Shown: positions 1 through 7,801, counted from the stretch's first letter. The stretch: DNA of 26,489 nt from DATKMS01 sp041497995 (GCA_041497995.1 JBGQHM010000048.1:1-26489); one strand, 5' to 3'. The notes: generated by a model from the sequence alone, not told the origin. A program made the numbers and translations.

Positions 1-321
1 ACCGGCACCGCCAACGCCGTGGTGGTGCCCGATATGTTCCAGCGCTACCGTTCGGTGATTCACACCGCTGCGCTGCTGTACATCGAGGGCCCGCTGCAGA
101 AAGTAACGACGGGTGTCGGGAAGAAAGATGCTGGTCCCCCACACCCTACCCCCGACACCCATCATCCAGTCATCCACGTGCGTGCCAGACGGATGCACGC
201 GTTGGCGCTCCCGCAGCAGCCGCTCGATCTCACCGGTAGCGGCTACCGCATGCGTGTGACACCGACCGATCCCACCCCCGAACCCCCTGCTCAGCTTCCC
301 AAGTCACACGACTTCCGATGA
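1..321 (+). CDS. Error-prone DNA polymerase DnaE2/ImuC-type, C-terminal end (partial)
   Basis: The window opens inside this reading frame, which ends at TGA 319-321. The residues TGTANAVVVPDMFQRYR, then ALLYIEGPLQ and VIHVRARR, match the C-terminal OB-fold of the error-prone DnaE2/ImuC branch of DNA polymerase III alpha subunits, where the usual order is T-G-x-A-N-x-V-x-W-P, then G-R-L-Q, then G-V-I-H-V. The polymerase acts in SOS mutagenic translesion synthesis; that is family knowledge, because the catalytic part lies outside the window. Between LQ and VIHV, where the family normally has only a few residues, there are about 20 extra residues rich in Gly, Pro and His. They are encoded by a 50-bp palindromic element (111-160). 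After RARRMHAL the tail continues about 35 residues and is Pro-rich. The gene could be functional, because the insert keeps the frame. Confidence 0.72.
   Translation, partial: TGTANAVVVPDMFQRYRSVIHTAALLYIEGPLQKVTTGVGKKDAGPPHPTPDTHHPVIHVRARRMHALALPQQPLDLTGSGYRMRVTPTDPTPEPPAQLPKSHDFR
111..160. repeat. 50-bp palindromic element inserted in the polymerase gene
   Basis: GGGTGTCGGG at 111-120 and CCCGACACCC at 151-160 are perfect 10-bp inverted repeats bounding a 30-base interior. The interior also contains ACACCC (141-146), which could pair alternatively with GGGTGT of the left arm. The element falls exactly where the polymerase family has a short loop, and it is read through in frame. It resembles REP-like or Rickettsia-palindrome-like mobile elements. 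No second copy is visible in the window. Confidence 0.6.
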
Positions 322-458
322 CATGGTTCTTGGAAGACGGTACGCTTTCGCTCTCGCCTGCGGCCAACGAAATTACGGCTGTCCAAATCGCGGGGGTTCG
401 AGCGTCATAGTGCTAGCGGAGCATGGTGCCCGCCCACAACCCATGAAGGAGACTCCCA

Positions 459-812
459 ATGCAATACATTCTGATGACCTATGTGAACGATGCGGGTTGG
501 TCCAAGCTGACGAAGGCCGAGCAGAAACAGGGGGTGGCGGCGTATATGGCGTACTCGGAGGCACTGACGAAGGCGGGCGTCCTCACGGGCAGCAACCGCC
601 TCCAAGGGAGCTCGGCAGCGACGACCGTGCGGGTCGTGAATGGCAAGTCGCAGGTGCTGGATGGCCCCTATGCGGACTCGAAGGAGCAGTTGGGTGGCTA
701 CTTCATCATCGACGTGGCCGATCTCGATGCCGCAATCTCGTGGGCAGCCCGCTGCCCGGCCGCAGGTCACGGTGTCGTCGAGGTGCGTCCACTCTGGGCC
801 ACGCCGGAGTGA
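459..812 (+). CDS. YCII-related / DGPF-domain protein
   Basis: This 117-residue protein begins MQYILMTYVND and carries the family signature LDGPYADSKEQLGGYFIIDV (residues about 67-86), followed by DLDAAISWAARCPAAGHGVVEVRPL. That is the DGPF/YCII-related dimeric alpha-beta barrel fold, about 115-125 residues long and often encoded beside ECF sigma factors. Its biochemical role is not established. The start is supported by AAGGAG at 446-451, seven bases upstream of ATG 459. No sigma-factor gene follows; the next reading frame is a truncated reductase-like remnant. The family assignment is firm and the function is unknown. Confidence 0.85.
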   Translation: MQYILMTYVNDAGWSKLTKAEQKQGVAAYMAYSEALTKAGVLTGSNRLQGSSAATTVRVVNGKSQVLDGPYADSKEQLGGYFIIDVADLDAAISWAARCPAAGHGVVEVRPLWATPE

Positions 813-858
813 GCTGCGCCCTGATCAGCCCAGAGGCGGAAAGCAGAAGCGGAGAAGA

Positions 859-966
859 ATGATGTGGAGACTAGTTGTCTTTAATCAGCTGACGCTGGAC
901 GGTTACTTTGCAGATGTGAACGGCGACATCAGCTGGGCCCACAAGGATGCCCAGGATGCGGGGTAG
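859..966 (+). pseudogene. Truncated dihydrofolate-reductase-like (RibD C-terminal domain) remnant
   Basis: Two adjacent ATGs (859 and 862) open a frame reading WRLVVFNQLTLDGYFADV, then NGDISWAHKDAQDAG, and then TAG at 964-966. This is the conserved beginning of the dihydrofolate-reductase-like family related to the RibD C-terminal domain (usual pattern LVVFNQVTLDGYFxDxNGDxSWAH), normally about 180-200 residues. Only 35 residues remain. The downstream sequence contains none of the rest of the family and leads within 70 bases to the next small gene. I read this as a 5' remnant left by deletion. A short expressed peptide is possible but unlikely. Confidence 0.65.
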
Positions 967-1001
967 CTTGCGATCTGGGACGAGCAGGATCATGCTGCGC
1001 G

Positions 1002-1019
1002 CGATGGCCTTCGCCATCG
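1002..1019. other. Hairpin just upstream of the small Lys/Gln-rich gene
   Basis: CGATGGC (1002-1008) and GCCATCG (1013-1019) form a perfect 7-bp stem around the tetraloop CTTC. It ends four bases before the GGAGG at 1023-1027. There is no T run, so it is not a standard terminator. It could end the broken upstream transcript or shape the leader of the small gene. Confidence 0.35.
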
Positions 1020-1032
1020 AACGGAGGCAGTC

Positions 1033-1164
1033 ATGGGCGACAAATCTCCAAAGTCGAAGCAACGCGACCTGAATCAAAAGAACGTTGCGAACCAGCAGTC
1101 CAAGAACCAGAAGGACAAGCGGCAGCAAGCGCAGGCATGGGTTCCAAGTAAACCGAAGAAGTAA
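1033..1164 (+). CDS. Small Lys/Gln-rich conserved protein (43 aa)
   Basis: The frame begins MGDKSPKSKQRD and ends WVPSKPKK. It has 43 residues, about a third of them Lys or Arg with many Gln and Asn. There is no membrane segment and no Cys. The MGDKSPKS-KQ beginning is one I recognise from small, widely distributed bacterial hypothetical proteins of similar size and composition; no function is known to me. GGAGG at 1023-1027 lies five bases before the ATG and supports translation. The composition suggests a disordered, nucleic-acid- or ribosome-associated peptide, which is inference only. Confidence 0.7.
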   Translation: MGDKSPKSKQRDLNQKNVANQQSKNQKDKRQQAQAWVPSKPKK

Positions 1165-1190
1165 CGCGCCGATTCGGGGCAGCCCGGGAG

Positions 1191-2360
1191 TTACACGCCG
1201 GCGTCGTTGAGGAGCTGCTGCAGCACCATCTCCGCGGCAAACTCCTGCTCTGCAAGCGCACGTGCTGCGTCGCATTGGCGACGATAGGCGCTCTCGATAG
1301 ACGCGATTGCTTCGGCCGCTTCACCGATCGTGCTAAACGCGAATAGCCCTTCGCCAGTTGGATAGTGCGCGCGGAAACCGGTGTCCTGCACCACCACCGG
1401 CTTGCCCAGCGCCAGGTAGGCGGCGCTGCGCGTGCTGAACCAACCGCTGCGTGAGGCGACGTAGGCGTTCTTGGCGATGCTCCACTCGGCGCGCGAGCTG
1501 CGCAGGTAGGCGTGGTACGCGTCGAGGGTGCGTGATTTCTCGTAGGCGTCGACGAGATGCCAGCCGCGACGCTGCAGGTCGTCGCGCGGTGCGGTGCCGG
1601 AGAGGGCGACCTCCAAGTGGACGCCGGTATGCGACGGTAGATCAATGAACCTCGCGAACTCGACGTCCTTCCCGCCGTAGGTGACGCCCGCGAGGTTGGG
1701 GAGAGTGACGTCGGTCTTCCACGACATCACCGTGGTGTACGCGCGCGCCGTCGGATCGAAGGTGAACGGCCAGTCGTCCAGCACGATGGGCTGGCGCGTC
1801 GGCAGCCAGCGCAGTCCGCTGTGCGGGATGGCGCAGCTCGGGTCGTTGATGTTCTCGGCGAAGGTGAAGAAGCAATGGTGCGCCCGAATCAGGCCGACTG
1901 AATAGGCTTGGTCCGCTGTCGCTGTCCCGTGCTCGACGGCGAGCAGCTTCGCTTGGCTGTAGCACGGGTCGCTGTCGAGGTAAGCGATGCGCCGCGCGCC
2001 GCGGTATTCGTCGCGCAGCCAGCAGGCGCCGGAGACGTTGAGGAAGAGGTCGGCTGCGCTGCAGAAGCGTTCGACCTCGGCGAGCGAAGCGCCGTGATAC
2101 GTGCCGTCGGGAGCGCGCAGCGCCCAGCGCGTGCGCATCGTCTCATCGGCGCGGCTCAAGGTGTCGGCGAGGTAGGCGACGTTGAAGCCGACATCATCGG
2201 TGAAGGTGCCGGCACGCGGGTCATACAACCACTGGCCGGTATCTTCGAGGTAGAACACCTCGTGGCCGAGGCGGCGGAAACCGCTGACGTAGGCAAGGTA
2301 GTCCCAGGCGACCCCACCGAGCGGGTAGGTGGCGATCAGTCCGGTGACGACGATCTTCAT
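1191..2360 (-). CDS. Glycosyltransferase, CgeB-like/GT-B type
   Basis: This 389-residue protein begins MKIVVTGLIATYPLGGVAWDY, a Rossmann strand with a Gly-rich loop, followed by FRRLGHEVFYLED, the usual start of the N-terminal half of GT-B glycosyltransferases. The C-terminal half has WSIAKNAYVASRSGWFSTRSAAY (about 293-315) and ALGKPVVVQDTGF (317-329). This is the nucleotide-sugar-side pattern seen in CgeB-like and GT1/GT4 enzymes, where a conserved Glu/Asp follows the Pro-Val-Val strand. No membrane segment is seen, so it is probably cytoplasmic. The start overlaps the end of the ABC exporter gene by four bases (ATGA type), indicating translational coupling and a shared transcript. It probably adds a sugar to a lipid- or protein-linked glycan; donor and acceptor cannot be read from the sequence. 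Confidence 0.7.
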   Translation of the reverse strand: MKIVVTGLIATYPLGGVAWDYLAYVSGFRRLGHEVFYLEDTGQWLYDPRAGTFTDDVGFNVAYLADTLSRADETMRTRWALRAPDGTYHGASLAEVERFCSAADLFLNVSGACWLRDEYRGARRIAYLDSDPCYSQAKLLAVEHGTATADQAYSVGLIRAHHCFFTFAENINDPSCAIPHSGLRWLPTRQPIVLDDWPFTFDPTARAYTTVMSWKTDVTLPNLAGVTYGGKDVEFARFIDLPSHTGVHLEVALSGTAPRDDLQRRGWHLVDAYEKSRTLDAYHAYLRSSRAEWSIAKNAYVASRSGWFSTRSAAYLALGKPVVVQDTGFRAHYPTGEGLFAFSTIGEAAEAIASIESAYRRQCDAARALAEQEFAAEMVLQQLLNDAGV

Positions 2361-4159
2361 CGCGCCCGCAGGAGTTGGATGGGCCGCTCGCCCCCCGGCT
2401 CGTCAGCTTGGGGGGCGAATTGGCGAGCGTACAGCTGATGGAAGAAGCCGCGACGCTGCAGCAGCTCGTCGTACGTGCCGCGCTCGATGATTGTGCCGTT
2501 CTGGATCACCAATATCTGCGTGGCGCGCCGCACGGTGCTCAAGCGGTGCGCGATCACGAAGGTTGTGCGGCCACGCATCACCTGCTCGATCGCCTCCATG
2601 ATGGCCGCCTCGGTTCCCGTGTCGACCGACGACGTGGGCTCGTCGAGGATCAGGATCGGGGCGTCGCGCAGCAAGGCGCGCGCGATCGTGATGCGCTGGC
2701 GTTCGCCTTCCGACAACGTGGCTCCCAGCTCGGCGATCACCGTGTCGTATCCCTGCGGCAAGCGCCGAATGAACCCGTCGGCTTGCGCCATCTGCGCGGC
2801 GCGTTGGATCTCTTCGATCGTAGCCGAGGGGCGGCCATAGGCGATGTTCTCGCGAATGCTGAGAGGGAAGACCATGGGCGGCTGCAGCACCATGCTGATC
2901 TGCGCGCGCAGGGCCGCGAGCTTCAGCGTGCGCACGTCGGTGTCGTCGATCAATACCTGCCCGCGGGCCGGATCGTAGAAGCGCGGAACCAGACTGACCA
3001 ACGTGCTCTTGCCGGCGCCGGTGGGGCCGACGATGGCGATCACCTCACCCGGCTGCGCCTCGATGCTGATGCCGTGCAGCGTCTCGCGCTCGGGTGAGTA
3101 GCCGAACGACACGTCGACGAAGCGCACGTGGCCGCGCGGCGGCGTGCGGAAGTCGTGCTTGCCGTCGGGTACCGTCTGCTCGGCGTCGAGCACCTCGGTG
3201 ACGCGTTCCATGCCGGCTTTCGCGCCCTGCACGGTGCCGTACGTCTGAATCATCGAGTTGATCGGCGCGTACAGCGAAGCCAGGTAGCTGATGAACACGA
3301 CCATGTCGCCGATCGTCAGTAGGTGGCTCCACACGTGCTGCGCGCCGACCCACAGCACGGCGGCTGTGCCGAGCGCCAGCACGAGATTGGTGCCGGCGCC
3401 GAAGGCGGTCTGCAGCGTGTACAGCCGCAGGTTGCTGCGCAAGCTCGCGGTGCTCTGGCTGACGAAGGCACGGTGTTCCTCCTCTTCCTTGGAGAACGCT
3501 TGCACCACCTTGATGGCCGACATGCCGCGCTGCACCATCTGATAGACGGCACTCTCACTCTGACGCGCCTCATGCGCCAAGTCGGTGATGCGGCGGTTCA
3601 GCAGCATGATGGCGAGAAAGAGGAACGGGCAGACCGCCAACGCGACGAGCGTGAGAAACCAGTCGAGGCGCACCATGACGATGAACATACCGCCCAGCAA
3701 CAGGACGGCGGCAAGCACCGGGAAGATGCCGTTCATAGCCAGCGTCTGTATGGCGTAGGTGTCGCCGGTGACCCGATAGATCAGATCGCCGACCGCGGCG
3801 CGCGAGTGGAAGGAGAGCGACAAACGCTGCAGGTGTTGGTACACGCGGCTGCGCAGGTCGTTCACCATCCCTTGGCCGATCGAGATGGTCGTGAAGTTGT
3901 TGATGACGCTCACTAGGCCCGACGCCCCGTAGATGGCGATGAGGCCCACTGTCGCTGCCGCGAGCAGTGCGGGCGGACTCAACCCGGCCAGCAACGGCCA
4001 CGGCGCCGGCGTGCGCGGTAGCACATAGTCGATCACCAGCTTCAACGGCCACGGCTTGAGGATCTCGAGAAAACTGATGACCACTACTTGCAGAATGGCG
4101 AAGACGAACGCGCCGCGATACGGACGTAGATACCGAGCAACTTGCAGAAGGAGGCTCAT
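2357..4159 (-). CDS. ABC exporter, MsbA/lipid-export type (fused membrane and ATPase domains)
   Basis: This 600-residue chain is a half-transporter that should work as a homodimer in the inner membrane. The membrane domain covers residues about 1-310, with helices near 17-33, 64-84, 143-163, 166-187, 254-272 and 283-300. The nucleotide-binding domain covers 345-580: Walker A GPTGAGKST (378-386), Q-loop Gln426, signature LSEGE (482-486), Walker B LILDEP (503-508) and switch His538. The signature has Glu in place of the usual second Gly of LSGGQ, a change seen in some active exporters. MsbA-type exporters flip lipids, lipid-linked glycans or peptides. Here it lies between a hydrolase-glycosyltransferase fusion (37 bp upstream) and a glycosyltransferase (4-bp overlap), which argues for export of a glycolipid or glycan precursor. 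No clear Shine-Dalgarno precedes the ATG. Confidence 0.9.
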   Translation of the reverse strand: MSLLLQVARYLRPYRGAFVFAILQVVVISFLEILKPWPLKLVIDYVLPRTPAPWPLLAGLSPPALLAAATVGLIAIYGASGLVSVINNFTTISIGQGMVNDLRSRVYQHLQRLSLSFHSRAAVGDLIYRVTGDTYAIQTLAMNGIFPVLAAVLLLGGMFIVMVRLDWFLTLVALAVCPFLFLAIMLLNRRITDLAHEARQSESAVYQMVQRGMSAIKVVQAFSKEEEEHRAFVSQSTASLRSNLRLYTLQTAFGAGTNLVLALGTAAVLWVGAQHVWSHLLTIGDMVVFISYLASLYAPINSMIQTYGTVQGAKAGMERVTEVLDAEQTVPDGKHDFRTPPRGHVRFVDVSFGYSPERETLHGISIEAQPGEVIAIVGPTGAGKSTLVSLVPRFYDPARGQVLIDDTDVRTLKLAALRAQISMVLQPPMVFPLSIRENIAYGRPSATIEEIQRAAQMAQADGFIRRLPQGYDTVIAELGATLSEGERQRITIARALLRDAPILILDEPTSSVDTGTEAAIMEAIEQVMRGRTTFVIAHRLSTVRRATQILVIQNGTIIERGTYDELLQRRGFFHQLYARQFAPQADEPGGERPIQLLRAR

Positions 4160-4196
4160 GCAGGACGCGGAAGGCGCTGAGCGAACGTGGCCGCGC

Positions 4197-6746
4197 TCAC
4201 TTCTTCCCGTTCTGCACGGCGGTCAGCTCGATCTGCTTCGCGACGACCTCGAGCACGTGGTACATCGTCTGTCCCAGGCGGAAGTTGTCGACGCCCACGA
4301 CGAGCAGGCTCAGCACGCCGAGCAGGAGTGCGACGGCCTCGATCTCCCACAGGCCGGAGACCCAGCCGATGCCGGCGATGGCGGCGAGGCCGAACACCGA
4401 GGCGCGCGCCAGCCACGACTCGCGCACGCGGCAGCGAATCCGGAAGAAGCGTTTGCTGCCACCGTGATTCTCAACGGCGAGCTTGACGTCGGCCTTCGAC
4501 CAGATGCCGCGGTAGATGGTGACGTCGCGGTCGTTCCATCCCTGGTCGATGGCGATCAGAAATTTGCGCGGCAGCAAGAACTCCATCAGCGCGTGGAGCA
4601 GATTCTCCTTCTCGAACCCACGATCCGACCAGTACGAGAGGAAGAACTGACGCTTGCGCAATTGCAGGCGCGGCCGCTGGCCGGGCTCTTCGAATTTAAT
4701 GCGTGCAACGTTCGTGGCACCCTGGATGCGGTGCGAGTAGCGCTGCAAGCTGCGGAGCAAGGGCCCGAGGTAAATGAGCGCCGTGATCAACAAGCGGCTG
4801 CGGAGGCCGTCGTAGCGCGGGTCGACCTTGGCGCGCCACGCCCGCGCAGCGGCCCATACGATGGCGGTGAGGAGTGGGATGCTGGCAAGGAACTCGTGCC
4901 GCCCGGCGATGGCGGCACCGATCAGCAGGACAAGACTGAAGAGATTCCACTCGAGCGTGAACGGGAGATACGAGAGCAGCGACGACGACGGTTCGTACAG
5001 CGTCTGGAACAAGCCGCGGCCGAAGACGCCGTGGTAGATGATCGGACGCCGCGAGAACAGCGACATGCCAAGGTCGCCGTAGATGCGGCCGATCCATTGC
5101 GATTGTCCGAGCATGTTGAAGCGGAACGGATGCTTGAAGTAGAGCTGCGCCTCGGCCTTGCCGTAGCCCATCTGCTGCTTGAGATAGGCCTTGATGGTGT
5201 TGCGGCGAAAGTGCCAGACCATGGCCGCCGGGCTGAAGCCGATGGCGTGCCCGTGGTTCTGCAAGCGCCAGCACAGGTCAACGTCGTCGCCGGCGGCGCG
5301 GTGGATCGGATCGAAGCCGCCGATCTCCTGGAGAGTGGTTTTCAGGAACGCCATGTTGCAACCCGGAATGTGCTCGGCCACCTCGTCGTCGATGAGTACG
5401 TGCGCCGGCCCGCCGGGCGAGGCGGCTACGCAGGCAGCGGTGCGCGACTCTTCCGGCGGCGGTAGATTGGGGCCACCAACAGCGACGAAGCCGCCGTGCA
5501 CGAACTTGAAAGCGAGGTACGTCAGCCAGTCCGGATCGACGACGCAGTCGGAATCGGTGTACGCGATGATTTCGCCAGAAGCGTTCTCGTAACCGACATT
5601 GCGTGCCACACTGAGCCCCTTGTTCTCCTGCGAGAAGATCCGCACTTCGGGGTAACGCTGCGAGATCTCCAGCGTGCGGTCGGTGGAGCCGTCGTTGACG
5701 ACGACGACCTCGTAGGTCGGGTAGCGCAGGGTACGCAACGACGCCAGGCACGCGTCCATCGTACGCTCGGCGTTGAAGGCGCAAATCACCACGGAAATGC
5801 CCGGCGCGCGATCGAGCGGCGGCGGCAGCTGGCCGAGATAGAGCTTCTGCACCGCGTGATACGACGGCTTCTTATGTCGCTCGCGATCCACCAGCCCAAA
5901 CGCCCAGTCGTCCATCTGGAAGCCGCCGGTGAACCAGTCGTCGGTCCACGAGAAGATCACCGTGCCCGCGACGCCGGACTCATACGCCGCGCGCACCTGC
6001 CATGACAGGATCTGCGCCTGCTCGGTGGCGCCTTCGCGGATGGAGTCGATGCCGAACTCGGTGAGCACGAGCGGCTTGTCCTTGGCGAGGTTCTGGAGCC
6101 GGGAGAGATAACGGCGAAAGTCGTGCTCGCGGTGCAGGTAGACATTGAATGAGATGAAGTCGAGGAAATCGAGGTCGAGGTACTCGGTGGTCGGGAAGTT
6201 GGCGTAGCTCACAAGGACGTCGGGCACGATGCGCTTCACGATGGCGAACAGCTCGCGCAGGAAGGCGCGCACACGCTCCGGCTGGTGCCAGCGCACGACA
6301 TCGGGTGGAATCTCGTTGCCGATGAGGAAGGCGAAGACCGCGGGGTGTTGCTTGCATGCGTCGACGCCGGCCGTGACCTGCTTGCGAATGTCCTCGGCCA
6401 CACCAGGGTCGTCGAGGAAGCACACGTGTTGCGTCCACGGCAGGCCAACGAGCACGCCGAGATCGTATTCTTCCGCTAGGTCGAGCAGCCATTCGGGTGG
6501 CGGGGTGAAGGTGCGGAAGCAATTGACCCCGAGGTCGCGCATCAACGCGAAGTCGCGGCGTGCCATGTCGCGTTCCGGGAACTGATCGCCATGCGACCCG
6601 ACGGCAAAGGGGCCGTACGAGACGCCGCGGAGGAACAGCTTGTCCGTGCCACGGAACAGAAACTTGCCGCTGGCGCGCGGACGTGTGCTGCCTTCGTCCG
6701 CCTCGACTCGTCGTTCCACCAATGCTGCTGCCGTTCCACGCGCCAT
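4197..6746 (-). CDS. Fusion: GH2/TIM-barrel glycoside hydrolase domain + family 2 glycosyltransferase
   Basis: This 849-residue chain has two enzyme-like halves. Residues about 30-305 look like a clan GH-A TIM barrel: FLRGVSYGPF at the start, GVNCFRTFTPPP, GNEIPP with putative acid/base Glu145, and PLVLTEFGIDS with putative nucleophile Glu230. Residues about 316-560 are a GT2 domain: ISVVICAFNAERTM, VVVVNDGSTDRT (347-358), the metal-binding TDSD (397-400), and GDDVDLCWRL (486-495) in the acceptor/base region. Hydrophobic segments near 601-620, 622-636, 652-668, 783-800 and 804-820 anchor the C-terminal part in the membrane. The GT should face the cytoplasm. There is no N-terminal signal peptide, so the hydrolase half also appears cytoplasmic, unless it has a non-catalytic sugar-binding role. 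It is the first gene of a minus-strand operon with the ABC exporter and a second glycosyltransferase. The start at 6746 is the first ATG, and residues 1-28 look disordered. Confidence 0.82.
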   Translation of the reverse strand: MARGTAAALVERRVEADEGSTRPRASGKFLFRGTDKLFLRGVSYGPFAVGSHGDQFPERDMARRDFALMRDLGVNCFRTFTPPPEWLLDLAEEYDLGVLVGLPWTQHVCFLDDPGVAEDIRKQVTAGVDACKQHPAVFAFLIGNEIPPDVVRWHQPERVRAFLRELFAIVKRIVPDVLVSYANFPTTEYLDLDFLDFISFNVYLHREHDFRRYLSRLQNLAKDKPLVLTEFGIDSIREGATEQAQILSWQVRAAYESGVAGTVIFSWTDDWFTGGFQMDDWAFGLVDRERHKKPSYHAVQKLYLGQLPPPLDRAPGISVVICAFNAERTMDACLASLRTLRYPTYEVVVVNDGSTDRTLEISQRYPEVRIFSQENKGLSVARNVGYENASGEIIAYTDSDCVVDPDWLTYLAFKFVHGGFVAVGGPNLPPPEESRTAACVAASPGGPAHVLIDDEVAEHIPGCNMAFLKTTLQEIGGFDPIHRAAGDDVDLCWRLQNHGHAIGFSPAAMVWHFRRNTIKAYLKQQMGYGKAEAQLYFKHPFRFNMLGQSQWIGRIYGDLGMSLFSRRPIIYHGVFGRGLFQTLYEPSSSLLSYLPFTLEWNLFSLVLLIGAAIAGRHEFLASIPLLTAIVWAAARAWRAKVDPRYDGLRSRLLITALIYLGPLLRSLQRYSHRIQGATNVARIKFEEPGQRPRLQLRKRQFFLSYWSDRGFEKENLLHALMEFLLPRKFLIAIDQGWNDRDVTIYRGIWSKADVKLAVENHGGSKRFFRIRCRVRESWLARASVFGLAAIAGIGWVSGLWEIEAVALLLGVLSLLVVGVDNFRLGQTMYHVLEVVAKQIELTAVQNGKK

Positions 6747-7061
6747 ATCGTTTTACGCACCTGCCGAGCGCACTGGCACCGCCACCTGGCGGCCGCCGCG
6801 CCGGCTGCTTGCTGGCTAGTTATTCTGTGCTAATCCCCGAAAACGACCGACTGTCGCCAGGCCCGAGTCATGGAGTGGTGCAGTTATGTAGCACCCGTCC
6901 GGGGGAATGCAAAGACGGTTGTGTCTGAGGCCAAGCGCGGCCCGGGCGGCCTGTGCGTCGAGCAGGTCAGCGAGGCGCCTTAAAGCGGAGTCTGATGGCT
7001 GAGTGTAAGCAGCGGCACGCCATGCCGAGCGCGCCGCTGCCTGAAAGGAGTAGGCCAGGAT
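6747..7061. other. Intergenic region upstream of the glycan operon
   Basis: No coding pattern holds up in any frame. The stretch must contain the promoter of the minus-strand operon starting at 6746, but I find no convincing -10/-35 pair. Inverted repeats GCAGCGGC (7009-7016) and GCCGCTGC (7033-7040) form an 8-bp stem with a 16-base loop, next to the terminator-like hairpin at 7062-7086. Confidence 0.5.
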
Positions 7062-7086
7062 GATGGGGCGCTACATGCGCCCCATC
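7062..7086 (-). terminator. Hairpin terminator-like structure downstream of the Cys-rich gene
   Basis: GATGGGGCGC (7062-7071) and GCGCCCCATC (7077-7086) form a perfect 10-bp stem with a 5-base loop. It lies 22 bases beyond the stop of the minus-strand gene ending at 7109. No T run follows on the minus strand, so the mechanism is uncertain, but the position fits transcript termination or 3'-end protection. Confidence 0.5.
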
Positions 7087-7108
7087 GAGCCCAATTAGAT
7101 AGAGACGG

Positions 7109-7684
7109 TCACGGGGTAGGGAGCGGGGTCGGTGTTGGTGTTCGGAGGGGCAGCCCGCAGTCGATCTTGCAACCCAGGACGGATTGGGCACAGCTCTGCC
7201 GCGCCGCCCTAAAGGTATCTCTGCAATCGTGCAAGCACTGCGTCAGGGCATGAGCTGCGGCGTCACAACCCCCGCCTTGGTCGGTTACTCCATCTTGACC
7301 TCCCTGGTCCGACACGCCGTCGCCACCTCCATCACACGCCTCGACCGCGGCACGCTCTGGGGCGCAAGTTTGCGCGTAGCAGGCCTTCCGATCAGTGGTT
7401 CCTGCCTTGTTGCAGTCGCGACGGGAGTGTTGACATGCGCTGACGCACGCACCCTTGCCCATGCCGCCCGGGTTGGTGCTGCCGCCATCGTCCGTGGACG
7501 GTGTGCCCTTTGGACCCTTGCCGCCCGGATTGGTGCCGCCGCCATCATCCGTGGACGGCGTACCCTTTGGACCCTTGCCAGGCGGGGGGCCATGTCCATT
7601 ACCTGGATCGGCACTTGCCGCTCCCCATAACAACCCTATCGCCGCCAACCCGACGACGATGCCGCTCGCTCTTTTGTGTTTCAT
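7109..7684 (-). CDS. Secreted Cys-rich protein with tandem Gly/Pro repeats
   Basis: I place the start at ATG 7684, not the longer frame from 7801, because it is preceded at good distance by AGAGGAGA and opens a signal peptide: MKHKRAS, a hydrophobic core IVVGLAAIGLLWG, then AASA as likely cleavage site. The mature protein begins with two nearly identical 19-residue repeats, GKGPKGTPSTDDGGGTNPG (residues 36-54 and 55-73). Two Cys clusters of six Cys each follow (80, 84, 91, 102, 107, 117 and 140, 150, 154, 165, 172, 176), separated by a short 9-residue Gly/Asp repeat. The tail is PTPTPLPTP. Twelve Cys in an exported chain suggest six disulfides. I recognise no named family. Total length is 191 residues. 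It is probably an extracytoplasmic structural or binding protein; function unknown. Confidence 0.7.
   Translation of the reverse strand: MKHKRASGIVVGLAAIGLLWGAASADPGNGHGPPPGKGPKGTPSTDDGGGTNPGGKGPKGTPSTDDGGSTNPGGMGKGACVSACQHSRRDCNKAGTTDRKACYAQTCAPERAAVEACDGGGDGVSDQGGQDGVTDQGGGCDAAAHALTQCLHDCRDTFRAARQSCAQSVLGCKIDCGLPLRTPTPTPLPTP
7466..7579 (-). repeat. 57-bp tandem duplication within the Cys-rich gene
   Basis: Two copies of a 57-bp unit encode the 19-residue repeat GKGPKGTPSTDDGG[GS]TNPG. The copies differ at only a few bases, which points to a recent in-frame duplication. Confidence 0.8.
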
Positions 7685-7733
7685 CGCGCACATTCTCCTC
7701 TTGAGTTGATTCGATCGCTCCGGTCTGCGGCAA

Positions 7734-7739
7734 AGCATA
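7734..7739 (-). promoter_or_regulatory. Possible -10 element for the Cys-rich gene
   Basis: On the minus strand this reads TATGCT, about 50 bases upstream of the ATG at 7684. It is preceded by a GC-rich spacer of about 16 bases and a poor -35 (TTTCCG). Weak match. Confidence 0.25.
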
Positions 7740-7801
7740 CACCAGCCCGCCGCCTCGGAAAGGACAAAAGTGAAAAGTTGAGTTTTGGCGGGCTGTGTCA
7801 C

